Below, piece by piece: positions 1-9,995 of a DNA stretch of 64,000 nucleotides. The notes under the pieces were generated by a model. It ran no database searches, was not told where the DNA came from, and saw only the letters and a list, made by a program, of their open reading frames with translations. This DNA comes from Omphiscola glabra. Taxonomy: Eukaryota; Mollusca; Gastropoda; Lymnaeidae. The stretch is from NCBI GenBank assembly GCA_964017045.1, contig OZ024804.1:28596945-28660944 (forward strand), written 5' to 3'. The translations under genes and the position numbers were made by a program. The first letter of the stretch is position 1. Every line of letters starts with the position of its first letter.

Positions 1-170
1 AAGTTTTCGCAGTTTTCGTAACATATATTACTGATATACTATATAGTGTACACAATTGTTCTTTGCCCTTCTGGAAAGCGTGTCTCTCAGTCAATTTTGA
101 CCAACATGTGTTCTGTGGCCTTACGAAGGGGGCCGACCTCTAGACAACGTACCTTCGGTAACACCAAGGA
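1..170 (+). mobile_element. LTR-retrotransposon fragment (LTR end)
   Basis: The stretch around positions 125-165 carries the motif CTAGACAACGTACCTTCG. The same motif, slightly changed, recurs at about 3912-3936 and 17535-17560, and inverted at about 28200-28225. At 3936 it sits at the end of an LTR-like sequence just before a candidate primer-binding site. I infer that this is the 3' part of a decayed LTR. No TATA box or internal region is visible here. Confidence 0.4.
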
Positions 171-652
171 CTTAAACGAAATTGATCTAGTTTCATTTCA
201 GTCATTACCTATCCAGTCGCCAGGCTGTACGAAACTATCCCCGACACCTCCTCCCCCTTTTCCTTCTTCGACGTTAATAAGTTGAAAGGACTTAGGTTAC
301 TTATGAAATAGGTCAGGTAAAAAGATGCTTCTGGCGCTCACGAATATCACTTATTCTACTTCGTGGAGAATAATGGATTAGGCGTGAGAAGGAACTTCAT
401 TAGTTGAAGAGCCACACGGATAGACTGGATTAAAGGGTCATCTTAGTAATTTGGACCACAATTTCTGCTAACTATTCGGATGGAGCAAGATCCACGATTC
501 CGGAATTCAATAATTATTTACTGAACACTTATGTCAAGCACTTAAGGCGACTGTGTTGTCATGAGGCAACCAAAATTATAAATTAAAATAGCTGCCCAGT
601 CAAACAGAATTTTACATTAACACTATTTCCCAGATTTAATATAACAAAATAC
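171..652. other. Spacer or intron, nothing recognised
   Basis: AT-rich sequence with no splice-bounded open frame that I could support. If the 653-853 exon belongs to a gene leaving the window on the left, this is the beginning of its next intron. Confidence 0.4.
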
Positions 653-853
653 CTCATCTGCTGTGTCTTTGTACCACACTCGTTTACTGATATCATGGCA
701 TGGTTCCATTGCGAGAAACTCGTTACATTTTGATTCATAGGCAAGACTCAAGTAAGTTTTGTTGTACCAAGGCTCTCTTGCCATACCGAGCAGGTCAACT
801 GTTTGTTTGGCTTTGTATTTGTAGCACCTTGTAACTGCTCCTACTGCATTTTT
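653..853 (-). CDS. TRPM-like channel exon (segment before pre-S1), unit C
   Basis: A 201-nt exon on the minus strand, entered by a good acceptor (TACTTTCAG) and left by a donor GTATTT, phase 0 at both ends, encoding 67 residues. The protein carries WYNKTYLSLAYES followed by a Phe/Ala/Cys pattern and KRVWY. This matches the TRPM segment of the type W-x-N-x-T-C-L-x-L-A ... F-x-A-x-x-C ... M-W that lies in the cytosolic N-terminal half, directly before the pre-S1 hydrophobic stretch. The next exon expected in the family, pre-S1, is not found downstream inside the window; a pre-S1 exon of matching phase lies upstream at 25408-25665. I therefore assign this exon to another TRPM copy or to a rearranged gene. 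Family assignment is fairly sure; gene membership is not. Confidence 0.7.
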
Positions 854-1258
854 CTGAAAGTACCTTAAATGAAAAAAAGTCTTTTATAAATGTTCATGTC
901 AACATCATGTTATCTTTTTTTTTTAAGCGAAAATCCTCTTAAATTTTGTTACAAATGGCTTACTTGTGATAAACTTAACAGTCATGTAGGATTTTTTAAA
1001 GAAAATGTTCCCCAAAACAACATTTCAGTGTGACCTTATCTTCTTTAAAATTTACGGATATTTATAGCAGATAATCTAGAGTCCAGTGCAACCAAAACGT
1101 GATTTATTGGATTGTTCAGGGCGTTGCTACATCTTAAATATTACAATGCCATGTAGTTGTGTGACGACATGTCAAAATAAGAACCAAGAAAAAAAGTAGC
1201 GAGTAAACATGCGGGGATGACCTGGAAATGCCGAGTAGCGCATAACCTGAATTTATCC
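854..1258. other. Intron or spacer, nothing recognised
   Basis: Low-complexity AT-rich DNA upstream (on the minus strand) of the 653-853 exon. I see no coding or mobile-element signal. Confidence 0.4.
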
Positions 1259-1385
1259 GGACCCGGGTATTGAAACAGAACCGGGTATTGAAACAGAACC
1301 GGGTATTGAAACAGAACCGGATATTGAAACAGAACCGGGTATTGAAACAGAACCGGGGATTGAAACAGAACCGGGTGTTATAAAA
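1258..1385. repeat. 18-bp minisatellite, about 7 copies
   Basis: Tandem copies of a unit reading GGGTATTGAAACAGAACC with single-base changes. Because 18 is a multiple of three the array gives a spurious minus-strand reading frame rich in Arg-Phe-Cys-Phe. Confidence 0.9.
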
Positions 1386-1819
1386 CTCAAGTATATGCAC
1401 ATTTTCTATTACAAAGCTATTTTTACATTGTTATAAGAAAAATGGAAACTGCTCTGAGGCATTGACCATTAGCAGTCGCGAATATACAGCATCCCCACCT
1501 CTCCATGCTTGATTTTTGATTTGTGTATAGGTTGGGGTTATGCGCTGTTAGTGTTATGAAGTGTTCAAGATTTCATATAATTCGTGATCGCTACTCTTCT
1601 GAATATCACGCTTTCACTACCCACGCTGACTAGCAAACACATTTCACGTCTTCTATAGATAATTCCTGATTTGTCATACTCGGACCCCGACTCCGATCCA
1701 CCGGGTATGATTTCGAAATACCCAGTGCACATTCCGAAAGAACTGCACCTTGCCCAACCCGAGTGAGTACTACAATATAAACACTTTACAGCAGACATTC
1801 TTAATCACGGGTGTTCAGT

Positions 1820-1985
1820 GTTCGGCACTCAGTGTCCGGCGCGTGTCCGGTGCTCAGTGTCCGGCGCGTGTCCGGCGCTCAGTGTCCGGCGTGTGTCCGG
1901 TGCGTGTCCGGCGCTCAGTGTCCGGCCATCAGTGTCCGGCGCTCAGCGTCCGGCGCTCAGTGTCCGACGCTCAGTGTCCGACATG
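1820..1985. repeat. GTGTCCGGCGCTCA-type minisatellite
   Basis: About twelve short (9-14 bp) GC-rich units built from GTGTCCGGCGCTCA and GTGTCCGGCGC, in a local AT-rich background. The CpG-rich composition differs sharply from the flanks. The three forward frames are all open across it, which is a property of the repeat rather than evidence of a gene. Confidence 0.9.
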
Positions 1986-1989
1986 TGGG

Positions 1990-2956
1990 AATGTAAGAAA
2001 AAAAAATTTCAAGCTTTTTACATTTTGGTGGTGCAGAGAGATATGTTTTGAAATTAAATTGGTGGTATTGGATTTTTTAAACTCAAAAGGGTGCGGCAAT
2101 GCAAAAAAAAAAAAAAAATATTAAGAGCCCCAGATTCCAAAGATATTTTCTTTCAGTTACATACAGTTTGACATTTCTAATAAATCCAAGATTTGTATAA
2201 ACCTACTGTATACAATCTTTAATCTTTAGTTTCTCTTGATGCTCATTCCGTAGCATCAGCTTCAGAAGCTTATATCCCGAGAGCGCCGCAGCTATAGGGC
2301 ACTGTAATACAAAAGCTCAGAAATAGATCACTATGTTTCTCCCTTTCCTTACAACAGTTTAAAACTTTAAAAATAAATTCGTTTTTGAGATCCGGTTAAT
2401 ATTGCTGTGAAGATATTTTAATTTAGATAGTTAACTTTTAGCTAAAGTAAGCCAGCTTACAAGGATCGCATTACCAGACCTACAAATTACATTAGAAGAA
2501 AACGGCTTATTTTTTAAAATATTTTTTTTTGGTACATTTTTAACGAATTTAATAAATGTTAAACGAAGAACACAAGCATTTTTTAATCTATAAAAATTCA
2601 TTAACAATTCAAAACTTACATCAAACACTTTCCAGATGACTTTAGAATTTTCCAATTGCTTTTGAATAATACACTCAAAGAAAAACAGTTTCAAGTGACA
2701 TTCTGATTTGAAGATATAATCTGGTTAGTTTCGTTTCACAACTTTAATGTACTTTTTAAATTTTAAACAATTTTTGTTACTGAAAAAGTAACTTTCCGAT
2801 ACTTATTTAATTGTGCAAATATTTATTTATCTTTAAATAACTTGTCGGTGTTAAGTTTTTAACTATAATATATATAGTTTTATCGGTTTCATTTGTTGAT
2901 GTTTCTATAATATTCTTATTTTAAGCACACCTATTATTTTTCGTTTATAGACCCAC
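1990..2956. other. AT-rich intron or spacer
   Basis: Contains a poly-A run near 2103 and long AT-rich stretches. A possible 39-nt minus-strand micro-exon near 2620-2660 (strong donor GTAAGT) was considered but is not supported by phase or homology. Confidence 0.4.
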
Positions 2957-3068
2957 CTTTGCTCGCATTCTTTGTCCCTTCCTTAATATCCTTCACGGAA
3001 AACATGTCTTGTTCAAATTTCTTGACCTTTTCCAATATCGGTTCGTCAACCTTAAATAAAGTGATGCC
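2957..3068 (-). CDS. TRPM-like C-terminal exon, unit B
   Basis: A 112-nt minus-strand exon with acceptor TTTTATAG and donor GTGGGT, entered in phase 0 and left in phase 1. It encodes a charged, probably helical stretch including DEPILEKVKKFEQDMF. The other two frames have stops. It resembles the 49150-49357 candidate exon of unit A (EEAVEQIKKVKSDFRNVF), with acidic and Lys/Phe residues in the same order, so I read it as the corresponding C-terminal exon of the second copy. There is no enzymatic motif. Exon identity rests on splice signals, the single open frame and this weak paralogy. Confidence 0.5.
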
Positions 3069-3334
3069 CTATAAAACTCGATCACTCGGCTCTATTTATT
3101 CTCTAGCTGACAGGTACATAAAGCAAAGACACATCGTAATGACAGTAAAACGTACCTTGAAGGTGCGTGTGTAGAAATATAAATATGTTTATATGAGTAT
3201 GATGGACATCAATTGTATGTATAGAGAAAAATATAAATATGTGTATGGTCGAAATAAATATTTTTATAGCTGAAAGTCATATTTATTTTAAAATATGCAT
3301 ATTATAACTATCCTGAGCCCTGTCACGGTCAGAT
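3069..3334. other. AT-rich spacer
   Basis: Contains short ATAAATATG direct repeats (3175-3265) and nothing else that I recognise. Confidence 0.4.
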
Positions 3335-3936
3335 TGTGTGGTTACTTTTTTGTGTGTATGTTTGGGGGGGGGCGGAAAGAGAGTGCTCGTGGTATTGGCT
3401 ATATTTTTCCACGAGTATGACCGTCTTGGCAGGGGGGGGGGGGGCCAGGGGAGAAAGTGTTTGTTGTGAGTTGTGAAAACATTAGAGTGGTGAATGAATG
3501 TGAACATTTTTCTTGTTATCACGAGTGCATGGGCAATACTTTCAATAATGGTATAAAAGGAGAGACAGATTATTATTAGAGAGAGAACGATTTATTATTG
3601 CGTGTGGATTCGACAGAGTGTTTTGGAGTGAGGACTTCGTATAACTTTAAGATGCTGTTTTGTGTATTCATTGGATTTGTTAGTCACTTCACATGACTAT
3701 TCAATAGAAGGTGCTGTGTTTGAGCACTTATATTTTCAACAAGTAATAAACATATTCGATGACTCTTAAACGACGTTGCGTGGTTTTTCCTTTTAAACTA
3801 TCGGCTTTATAGGAGCCAGGAAAATGTACAAGTACCAGCTTTCCAGAAGCTTAAGAAACGGAGTTGTATACTCTGAAACGATTTTCTGTGGCTACAGAAG
3901 GGACCTAATCTCCTAGACAACGTACTTTTCGCCACA
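3335..3936 (+). mobile_element. LTR-like sequence with TATA box and poly-A signal
   Basis: Promoter and terminator signals are arranged as in an LTR: TATAAAAG at 3552-3559, AATAAA at 3745-3750, and an end in CTAGACAACGTAC ... CGCCACA at 3936. Immediately after this comes GTGGGGGCCCGTCG, which is the right place and style for a primer-binding site. The 5' boundary is not clear; the first plausible TG is at about 3335. G-runs at 3362-3370 and 3431-3443 interrupt it. No matching second LTR could be paired by eye, so it may be a solo LTR or a decayed 5' LTR. Confidence 0.55.
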
Positions 3937-4560
3937 GTGGGGGCCCGTCGAAGCCAGCCCGTCGAAGCCAGCCCGTCGAAGCCGTCTCAACCCTAATAAT
4001 CAAATCCTACCATCGCCACAATGAAGGCCCGCCAAAGCCATATTACCTAATACCATCGCCCACAGTGAATTCCCGTCGAAGCCAGCCCGTCCGAACCATC
4101 CAAGCCCACCATCAGACACAATGTGAGCCCGACCAAAGCGAGCTGAATCCTACCATCACCCACAGGCCCGTTAACGCTAGCCGACCGAACCATCCAGGCC
4201 TACTATCGCTCACAGTGAATTCCTGTCGAAGCCAGCCCGTCGAAGCCAGCCCGTCCGAACCAGCCAAGCCAATGTGTCTTTTCGCCACAGTGGTGGCCCG
4301 GTAAAGCTAGCCGTGTTGCGGAGATCAGTCTCTGGGAAATTGTGAAATACCTAAAGACAGACAGCACAAAGATTTACATGAGACCTGTCACTATTGAAGG
4401 TTCATTTAAGCCTATCTTCGTCCACAGGGAATGCCCGTCGAACCCAGCCGTTCTAACCAAGATAACATGAGAATTTTCAAGAATTGGCCCGTCGAAGCCA
4501 GCCCGTCCGAACCATCCAAGCCTACCATCGCTCACAGTGGGGCCAATCCAAAGCCAGTGA
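3937..4560 (+). repeat. GCCCGTCGAAGCCA repeats expanded from an LTR-proximal site
   Basis: Many imperfect copies of CCCGTCGAAGCCAG, mixed with longer units containing GTCCGAACCATCCAAGCC and CATCGCTCACAGTG. The first copy directly abuts the LTR-like end at 3936. The motif seems to have grown from the primer-binding-site region of the element into a short array over about 600 bp. Confidence 0.7.
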
Positions 4561-4744
4561 TACCAGAGATTCATAAGTTACAATGTTTGAATGACAATTG
4601 TTTTCAATAATGTCAATTTTGCTGTCCGGTACATCGCTGCCGCTGCTGTTCCGTTGATCCTGTCACCAGCCGCTGCTTTACTCTGATCCTGTACCCGCCG
4701 ACCATGTATCCAGTTGCTACCGATGTTCCTGATGTTGCCTTTTC

Positions 4745-4860
4745 CTGCCGTTCCTGTTCTTGATGGTTCCAGTACCCGCTGTTCCATTACCCGCTGTGCC
4801 AGTACTTGCTGTTCCAGTAACCGCTGTTCCAGTACTTGCTGTTCCAGTAACCGCTGTCCT
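4745..4860. repeat. 15-bp minisatellite GCTGTTCCAGTAMYT
   Basis: About seven copies of a 15-bp unit alternating GCTGTTCCAGTACTT and GCTGTTCCAGTAACC. In reverse it reads as repeated Gly-Thr-Ala, an artefact of the repeat. Confidence 0.85.
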
Positions 4861-4963
4861 TGTGTGACTGCTACTGCACACCACCACTACTAATTGATGT
4901 TGCAAGAAGCAAGCCACCTACGTACAAGTCCGGGTAATTAAGTTCATTTATATTTATTGATAT

Positions 4964-5515
4964 TGTGGCGTGTCCAGACCTGTAGTCTGTGGAGTGTCCA
5001 GACAATAGTCGACCCGTAGGGGTGGTGGGGGAGTCCCAGATCGGTACAGACTAAACGAAGGATCAACCGTGTCAGACAGCCCGCGACGGGATGACGGTGT
5101 TGGTTTTATGACCTAAGACCAACTGATCAAACAAAGGGTCAAGCTTGCCACTTTGCCTGTGACGGGATGGATGACCTATTTCGCGGTGGGAGATAGGAAT
5201 GGGATCGGGGCACTGGGAAGGAATCTCTAGGGACGCGGGGCGTATAAAAGGGACAGTCTGACGAACCGGGGAGAACTCAGCCGGGGAGAACTCAGCCGGG
5301 CAGGCAGGTGGACGAACGGGAGTTAGAGAGGGACCGTGACAGTCGGAGTGGAGTACGACAGAGAGATCGAGAGAAATAAGTGAAGTCAAAGGATAAGACA
5401 ATTAAATGTTCAAAGACTATAACCCTCATTGTTTTGTCATATTGGTGCACACGAGAGACAGAGTGAACAAGGTTGCAGATTAATTAGAGAGCAGAGACGA
5501 GCAAGGTTCGCTACA
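4964..5515 (+). mobile_element. 5' LTR of a gag-bearing retrotransposon
   Basis: About 552 bp beginning TGTGGCGTGTCC and ending TTCGCTACA, so it has the TG...CA ends expected of an LTR. It contains TATAAAAG at 5243-5250 in a GC-richer promoter-like context, a 15-bp duplication (CCGGGGAGAACTCAG) at 5265-5297, and ATTAAA at 5401-5406 as a possible poly-A signal. A gag-like ORF follows 155 bp downstream. The sequence at 7592 (AGTGGCGTGTGATGAG) resembles the start of this LTR and may be the stump of the 3' copy. The call is inferred from layout; no target-site duplication was confirmed. Confidence 0.6.
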
Positions 5516-5669
5516 ATATATTGTTAAATTATGCTAAGCTCTTTTGAATTGAGGAGATTTCTGTAAACTGTTTTTTTGGGGGGTTGCAAAATTATTGTTG
5601 GATAGTATACATTTTTTAATACCTTATAATCAAGTAGATATAACTTGGGGGGGAAGTGAAACCGTTAAA

Positions 5670-7301
5670 ATGAAATCGATAGACGAACTTAGACAGCAGG
5701 CAATAGAGTTAGGGTTAGAAGGGAAAGAGATCATGGAATATGCAGTTAAGAAATTAGAAAAATTAGAATTAGCAGAAGCTGAGCATAAGCGAGCACAAGA
5801 AAAAGCAGAAGAGGAACGGGAAAAAGCAGAAGAGGAACGGGAAAAAGCAGAAGAGGAACGGGAAAAAGCAGAAGAGGAACGGGAAAAAGCAGAAGAGGAA
5901 CGGGAAAAAGCAGAAGAGGAACATAGGCGAGACATGGAGAGGAAAAAAGAAGACGAGGAACGAGACATTCGTGCGTATGAGAAAGAAAGAAAAATAAGAC
6001 TCGAAAAACAGGAGAGGGAATTGGCTGAGCTCAAAGCTAGGATACAAGCTGATTCTGAAAGGGGACAATTTTCAATAGATAAGGCTATAGAAGGGGATAA
6101 ACAGGGTAAACATATTTTCAAGGTGGGAGTAGACATAACGTCATATTTGTCGAACGAGGGGCCAAGGGCAGAAAGTAAGATAGCAAAAAGGCACACCCAT
6201 AGAGGAAAAGAAAAAGAAGATAGAGTATTCCAAACATGGTGTGAAGATGAGAGAACATCATTAGAAATAGAGAGATACTTAGATGCAAATTTAAGGGGAT
6301 ACATTTTGGCAAAAGAAAATAGTGATCAGGAGTATTATGACAGTGACTGTAGTGAGTGGGGAGGGGAAAATTGGATTAGTGGGGTAATTAGCGACAGTGA
6401 TTATAGTGACTGGTCAGAAGAAGAAGATTATGATTACGGGGCAGAAAGGGAAACGGAAATAAATCAATTTAGATGGAATTACAAGAAGGCTTGGGAAACT
6501 ATAGATCCAACTATAAAAGAGGTCAATAGGAATATAAAGAAAAATGATGAACCGGAATTTTTTCAGTTTAGTATAAGTGACGAATATTTTGAAGACACAG
6601 ATAAGCTGAATACTTTTGATAGTGATGATGGGTTAGAGAAGGTAAAAGATGGCTATCGCCCTGACAACAAGAGTGAACAGAGTATAATTCATGGTTCAGG
6701 TTATGATTTTGATAATAATAGTGATTATGAATTTAGTTATAGTGATATTTACCAGGGTGATTTTGATGATTATGAACCAAGTGTTACGGATACTTTAGAT
6801 GGTAATTTTGATAAGACTACTGTTATTGATGACACTAATTGTGAATTTGATGCTAGTTTTGATTTAGAACCCAGTATTTTTGAGGCTTTGTATTGTGACT
6901 TTGATAATATTCCTAATGAACCTAGTGTTAGTGATGCTTCATGTGGTCATTTTGATAAAAATGCTGATAGGGAAACTAATGCTATTGTTGGGTCACATGG
7001 GGAATTTGATGCAAATATTGATTATAAATCAAGTATTATTGATGCTTCCCGTGATGATGTTGATTGTAAAATTCATCACGAACACATTGTTACTGAGTTT
7101 TCACCTGGCAAGGTTGAAACTATTATTGATTGTCAATTTATGGTTAATGAATCTCCACATATGGATGTTGATAAAGTGCCTGAGGTCTATTGTGCACCAA
7201 CTATTTTTGATGATATAGATAACACACCCACGGGTGTTGAACCCTATTTACGCGGCACACAACTGGCCCGACCAACATTCCGCGGCACACAACTGGCCTG
7301 A
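5670..7301 (+). CDS. Gag-like ORF of an LTR retrotransposon (degenerate element)
   Basis: An open frame without introns; the ATG at 5670 (MKSIDELRQQAIELG) is preferred over the one at 5595. The first 40 residues resemble the helical start of Gag proteins in Ty3/Gypsy-type elements of invertebrates (LRQQAIELGLEGKEI). Residues about 45-90 form a coiled coil from six copies of a 21-bp repeat encoding EEEREKA heptads, followed by more Arg/Glu-rich helix. The rest, about 350 residues, is very acidic (Asp, Ser, Tyr, Glu) with repeated FD/DFD motifs and no zinc knuckle. The frame runs into a 30-bp minisatellite and stops at 7301. No protease, reverse transcriptase or integrase follows. It could still be a co-opted or independent acidic coiled-coil protein; that it is a retroelement product is inference. 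Confidence 0.55.
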   Translation: MKSIDELRQQAIELGLEGKEIMEYAVKKLEKLELAEAEHKRAQEKAEEEREKAEEEREKAEEEREKAEEEREKAEEEREKAEEEHRRDMERKKEDEERDIRAYEKERKIRLEKQERELAELKARIQADSERGQFSIDKAIEGDKQGKHIFKVGVDITSYLSNEGPRAESKIAKRHTHRGKEKEDRVFQTWCEDERTSLEIERYLDANLRGYILAKENSDQEYYDSDCSEWGGENWISGVISDSDYSDWSEEEDYDYGAERETEINQFRWNYKKAWETIDPTIKEVNRNIKKNDEPEFFQFSISDEYFEDTDKLNTFDSDDGLEKVKDGYRPDNKSEQSIIHGSGYDFDNNSDYEFSYSDIYQGDFDDYEPSVTDTLDGNFDKTTVIDDTNCEFDASFDLEPSIFEALYCDFDNIPNEPSVSDASCGHFDKNADRETNAIVGSHGEFDANIDYKSSIIDASRDDVDCKIHHEHIVTEFSPGKVETIIDCQFMVNESPHMDVDKVPEVYCAPTIFDDIDNTPTGVEPYLRGTQLARPTFRGTQLA

Positions 7302-7565
7302 CCAACATTCCGCGGCACACAACTGGCCTGACCAACATTCCGTGGCACACAACTGGCCTGACCAACATTCCGCGGCACACAACTGGCCTGACCAACACTC
7401 CGCGGCACACAACTGGCCTGACCAACATTCCGCGGCACACAACTGGCCTGACCAACATTCCGCGGCACACAACTGGCCTGACCAACATTCCGTGGCACAC
7501 AACTGGCCTGACCAACATTCCGCGGCACACAACTGGCCTGACCAACACTCCGCGGCACACAACAA
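7245..7565. repeat. 30-bp minisatellite at the 3' end of the gag-like ORF
   Basis: About 10.7 copies of a 30-bp unit containing CCGCGGCACACAACTGG and CCTGACCAACATT. Copies differ at few positions (CGCGG/CGTGG, ATTCC/ACTCC). The length is a multiple of three and stop-free in several frames, which gives long spurious ORFs on both strands. It occupies the place where pol would be expected after the gag-like ORF. Confidence 0.95.
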
Positions 7566-8400
7566 GTAATATTAATGTATTTAACATTCATAGTGGCGTG
7601 TGATGAGTTTTTTTTTTTTTTTTATAATTTATCTTTATTTTTTTTTGGACAGTGACATGTTAAATTAAATAACATGCTGCAAAGGTTTCGAGTCAGATAA
7701 CACAGTACAAAGTGACCTTTTCAATGTCTCAGAAGCGACAAGTCAAGATTGTTTCTGTCTCTTTGGCCGTTGGGTACACACTATTCACGCATCCACTACG
7801 CCATACTTCGATTAGGCTTTGATTACTGGTTGTTTAAATTTTTTTACACTACCGAGGTAACATTTAATGACAGATAAATGAAGACAAAACTAACACAAAC
7901 TAAGACCCATGGTGTCCAGACTGAGGGTAAAAAATATATTTCGTCTTATTGACACAGTAAAACACGTGTGTGTCGTGCAACATAAGCCCCATGTGATGTT
8001 CCGCGGATATCTGGGTAGGGTCTAGGTGTGCCGTGAGGGAAAACATGCTGAGGACCGCTGGGTTAAAGAATGTCCCTTTAGTATCAAATGGGTTTTATCA
8101 TTTTTAGGTGCCCAAGTATAACTCTGTGCCCTTCATTCTCCTGGAGGCACCTATCATGGAACACCTGGGATTATCTCGTGGTACACCAATGTGCTACAGT
8201 ACAAGTTTTTCGGAGTTCTATTAACTATTCCAAACGTTTAGATTGGCATTGAAACCAATGATCTATACATTGTGACAGTGTCTGGTGTTTGGTGAAAAGT
8301 ACAATCAAAAGAATTACTGAAAACGTGATCGGTGAAAGAAACGAAACGATTCGGCTATTCGGATTGAATTATGAGTCATTATGTCTGGATGTATGTGTAA
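7566..8400. other. Spacer with possible truncated 3' LTR and a hAT-like end
   Basis: At 7592 a short sequence resembles the LTR start (GTGGCGTGT), followed by a T-run. At about 8025-8066 GTGTGCCGTGAGGG and GAGGACCGCTGGGTT have the look of the terminal region of a hAT-type transposon, but no matching inverted end was located. There is no coding signal. Confidence 0.3.
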
Positions 8401-8404
8401 AAGT

Positions 8405-8475
8405 GAAGCGAGAGAGAGAGAGACAGCCAGACAGCCAGACAGACAACCAGAGAGTGACAGACAGACAGCGATACA
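8405..8475. repeat. (GA)n and CAGACAGC simple repeat
   Basis: GAGAGAGAGAGA followed by CAGCCAGACAGCCAGACAGA-type units. Confidence 0.85.
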
Positions 8476-9708
8476 TATAGAGAGTGATTGAGTGAGAGAT
8501 ATATGATTATGGATATACAAATCATTCTTAGATCTGCAAACCAATGTAGTAGAACGGATGAACAATTTAATTTTCCTTTTTTTTCGTTACACCTATGGTC
8601 ACAAATATCACTTAACTTACCTCTAATTTCTTTTAATGATTAATCATTAAATTCTCTTATAATTATTCCCTTAACTTCTCCTAAAGATTACCTTTAACTT
8701 TTCTTATAGCTTACCTTTAAAGTATCTGCTGGCAAATGTTCACGTGACTTGTACATCATTAAAAGATGTTTAGCAAACTTGTATCTTTGAAATCTCAATG
8801 ATGTTTTCAAAACATCCATGAAAATTTCCTTACAGCAAAATATATTTTAATATAACAAAAGTTTATAAATTGTATTTAGAATTTATGCTTAGAATATCGC
8901 AGACATAAACAATAAAGAAAAAGAGGGGTATGTTAACAAGGGTAAATTACCCCAAATGGGGGGAAATCAATAATTTGGGTTGATAAGGTATCAATAGATA
9001 TCAATATAATTATATTAAAAGCGCATTAATTTTTATTGAAACGCGTTGTCTTGTATAAATCACTTGGGCATATCGTCTTTTTTATCTTATGCTCAGTGGC
9101 ATCACTTCAATAGAGCAAGGACGCCAACGACCTGATCATCACTGCCATTGTGCCCTGCACTAACACGCCCACAACGGTGAACTTAGAGAACAAGCTGATA
9201 CAGACTTAAAGGACCTTGTACCCATTAGCATAAATGTTAAGGTCCCTTTTCCTTTTTAAATCTTTTCTCCGCCATCTCCTTGTAACAACCAATCACTGTG
9301 GACTTACTTTTACTCTCTTCCGTCCTCCATTGCCTATATTAACACTCTAACCCGTTAAGGTTCAAATCCCTCGCAAACCTTTTGACTCCTGTCGCTGCTG
9401 GTTATACTTACCGCGCCAAGAGCAGCATAGTTTTTCAAATAGATCACTTAAAGGCCGCCCATTGTTGCTACAACCAACAATCTTTGCAAACAGGGATTTT
9501 TTCCATCATATGGACTTTATTCATTTATGTGGTTGAATTTATATTATAATTTATATATTTAATATTGTATTCTCCGTATAAATTGATTCAATTACCATGC
9601 AATAAAATAGGATAAGTTTTTATCTGTTTAGAATCAGGTTAAAAATATATATTAGGGTAATGGCTAAACATGTTTACCTAAGCCTGCAGTAAAATAAGAA
9701 AATTATCT
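8476..9708. other. AT-rich spacer, nothing recognised
   Basis: Long AT-rich stretch. The segment 9060-9500 is somewhat more balanced in base composition and may be an old dispersed repeat, but no protein or family can be named. A B-box-like GGTTCAAATCC at 9359 was examined for a tRNA and rejected. Confidence 0.4.
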
Positions 9709-9995
9709 TATGTTAAAATGGTCTTACGTTAAAATTGTCTATGTTAAAATTCTCTATATTAAAATTGTCTTACGTTAAAATTGTCTTACATTAAAATTGT
9801 CTTATGTTAAATTTTTCTTGTGTTAAAATTATCTTATGTTAAAATTGTCTACGTTAAAATTGTCTCACATAAAAATTGTCTTATGTTATAAATGTCTTAT
9901 GTTAAAGTTATATTGTGTTATATTTGCCATATTTTAAAATTGTCTCATGTTAAAGTTGTTGTCTTATGTTACAATTGTCGTATGTTAAATTTGTT
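9709..9995. repeat. TTATGTTAAAATTGTC minisatellite (15-16 bp)
   Basis: About 17 degenerate copies of (T)TATGTTAAAATTGTC with frequent G/A and length changes. Confidence 0.85.

Noticed and set aside
2620..2660. 39-nt micro-exon (acceptor TTCAAAAG, donor GTAAGT) on the minus strand
   Set aside because: Phase 0 entry does not fit the preceding phase-1 exon, and 13 residues are too few to judge homology.
5630..6304. Minus-strand Ser/Phe-rich ORFs opposite the gag-like ORF
   Set aside because: They mirror the Glu/Lys-rich coiled-coil codons of the plus strand.
9340..9380. tRNA gene from B-box-like GGTTCAAATCC
   Set aside because: No matching acceptor stem, A box at the right distance or cloverleaf could be built.
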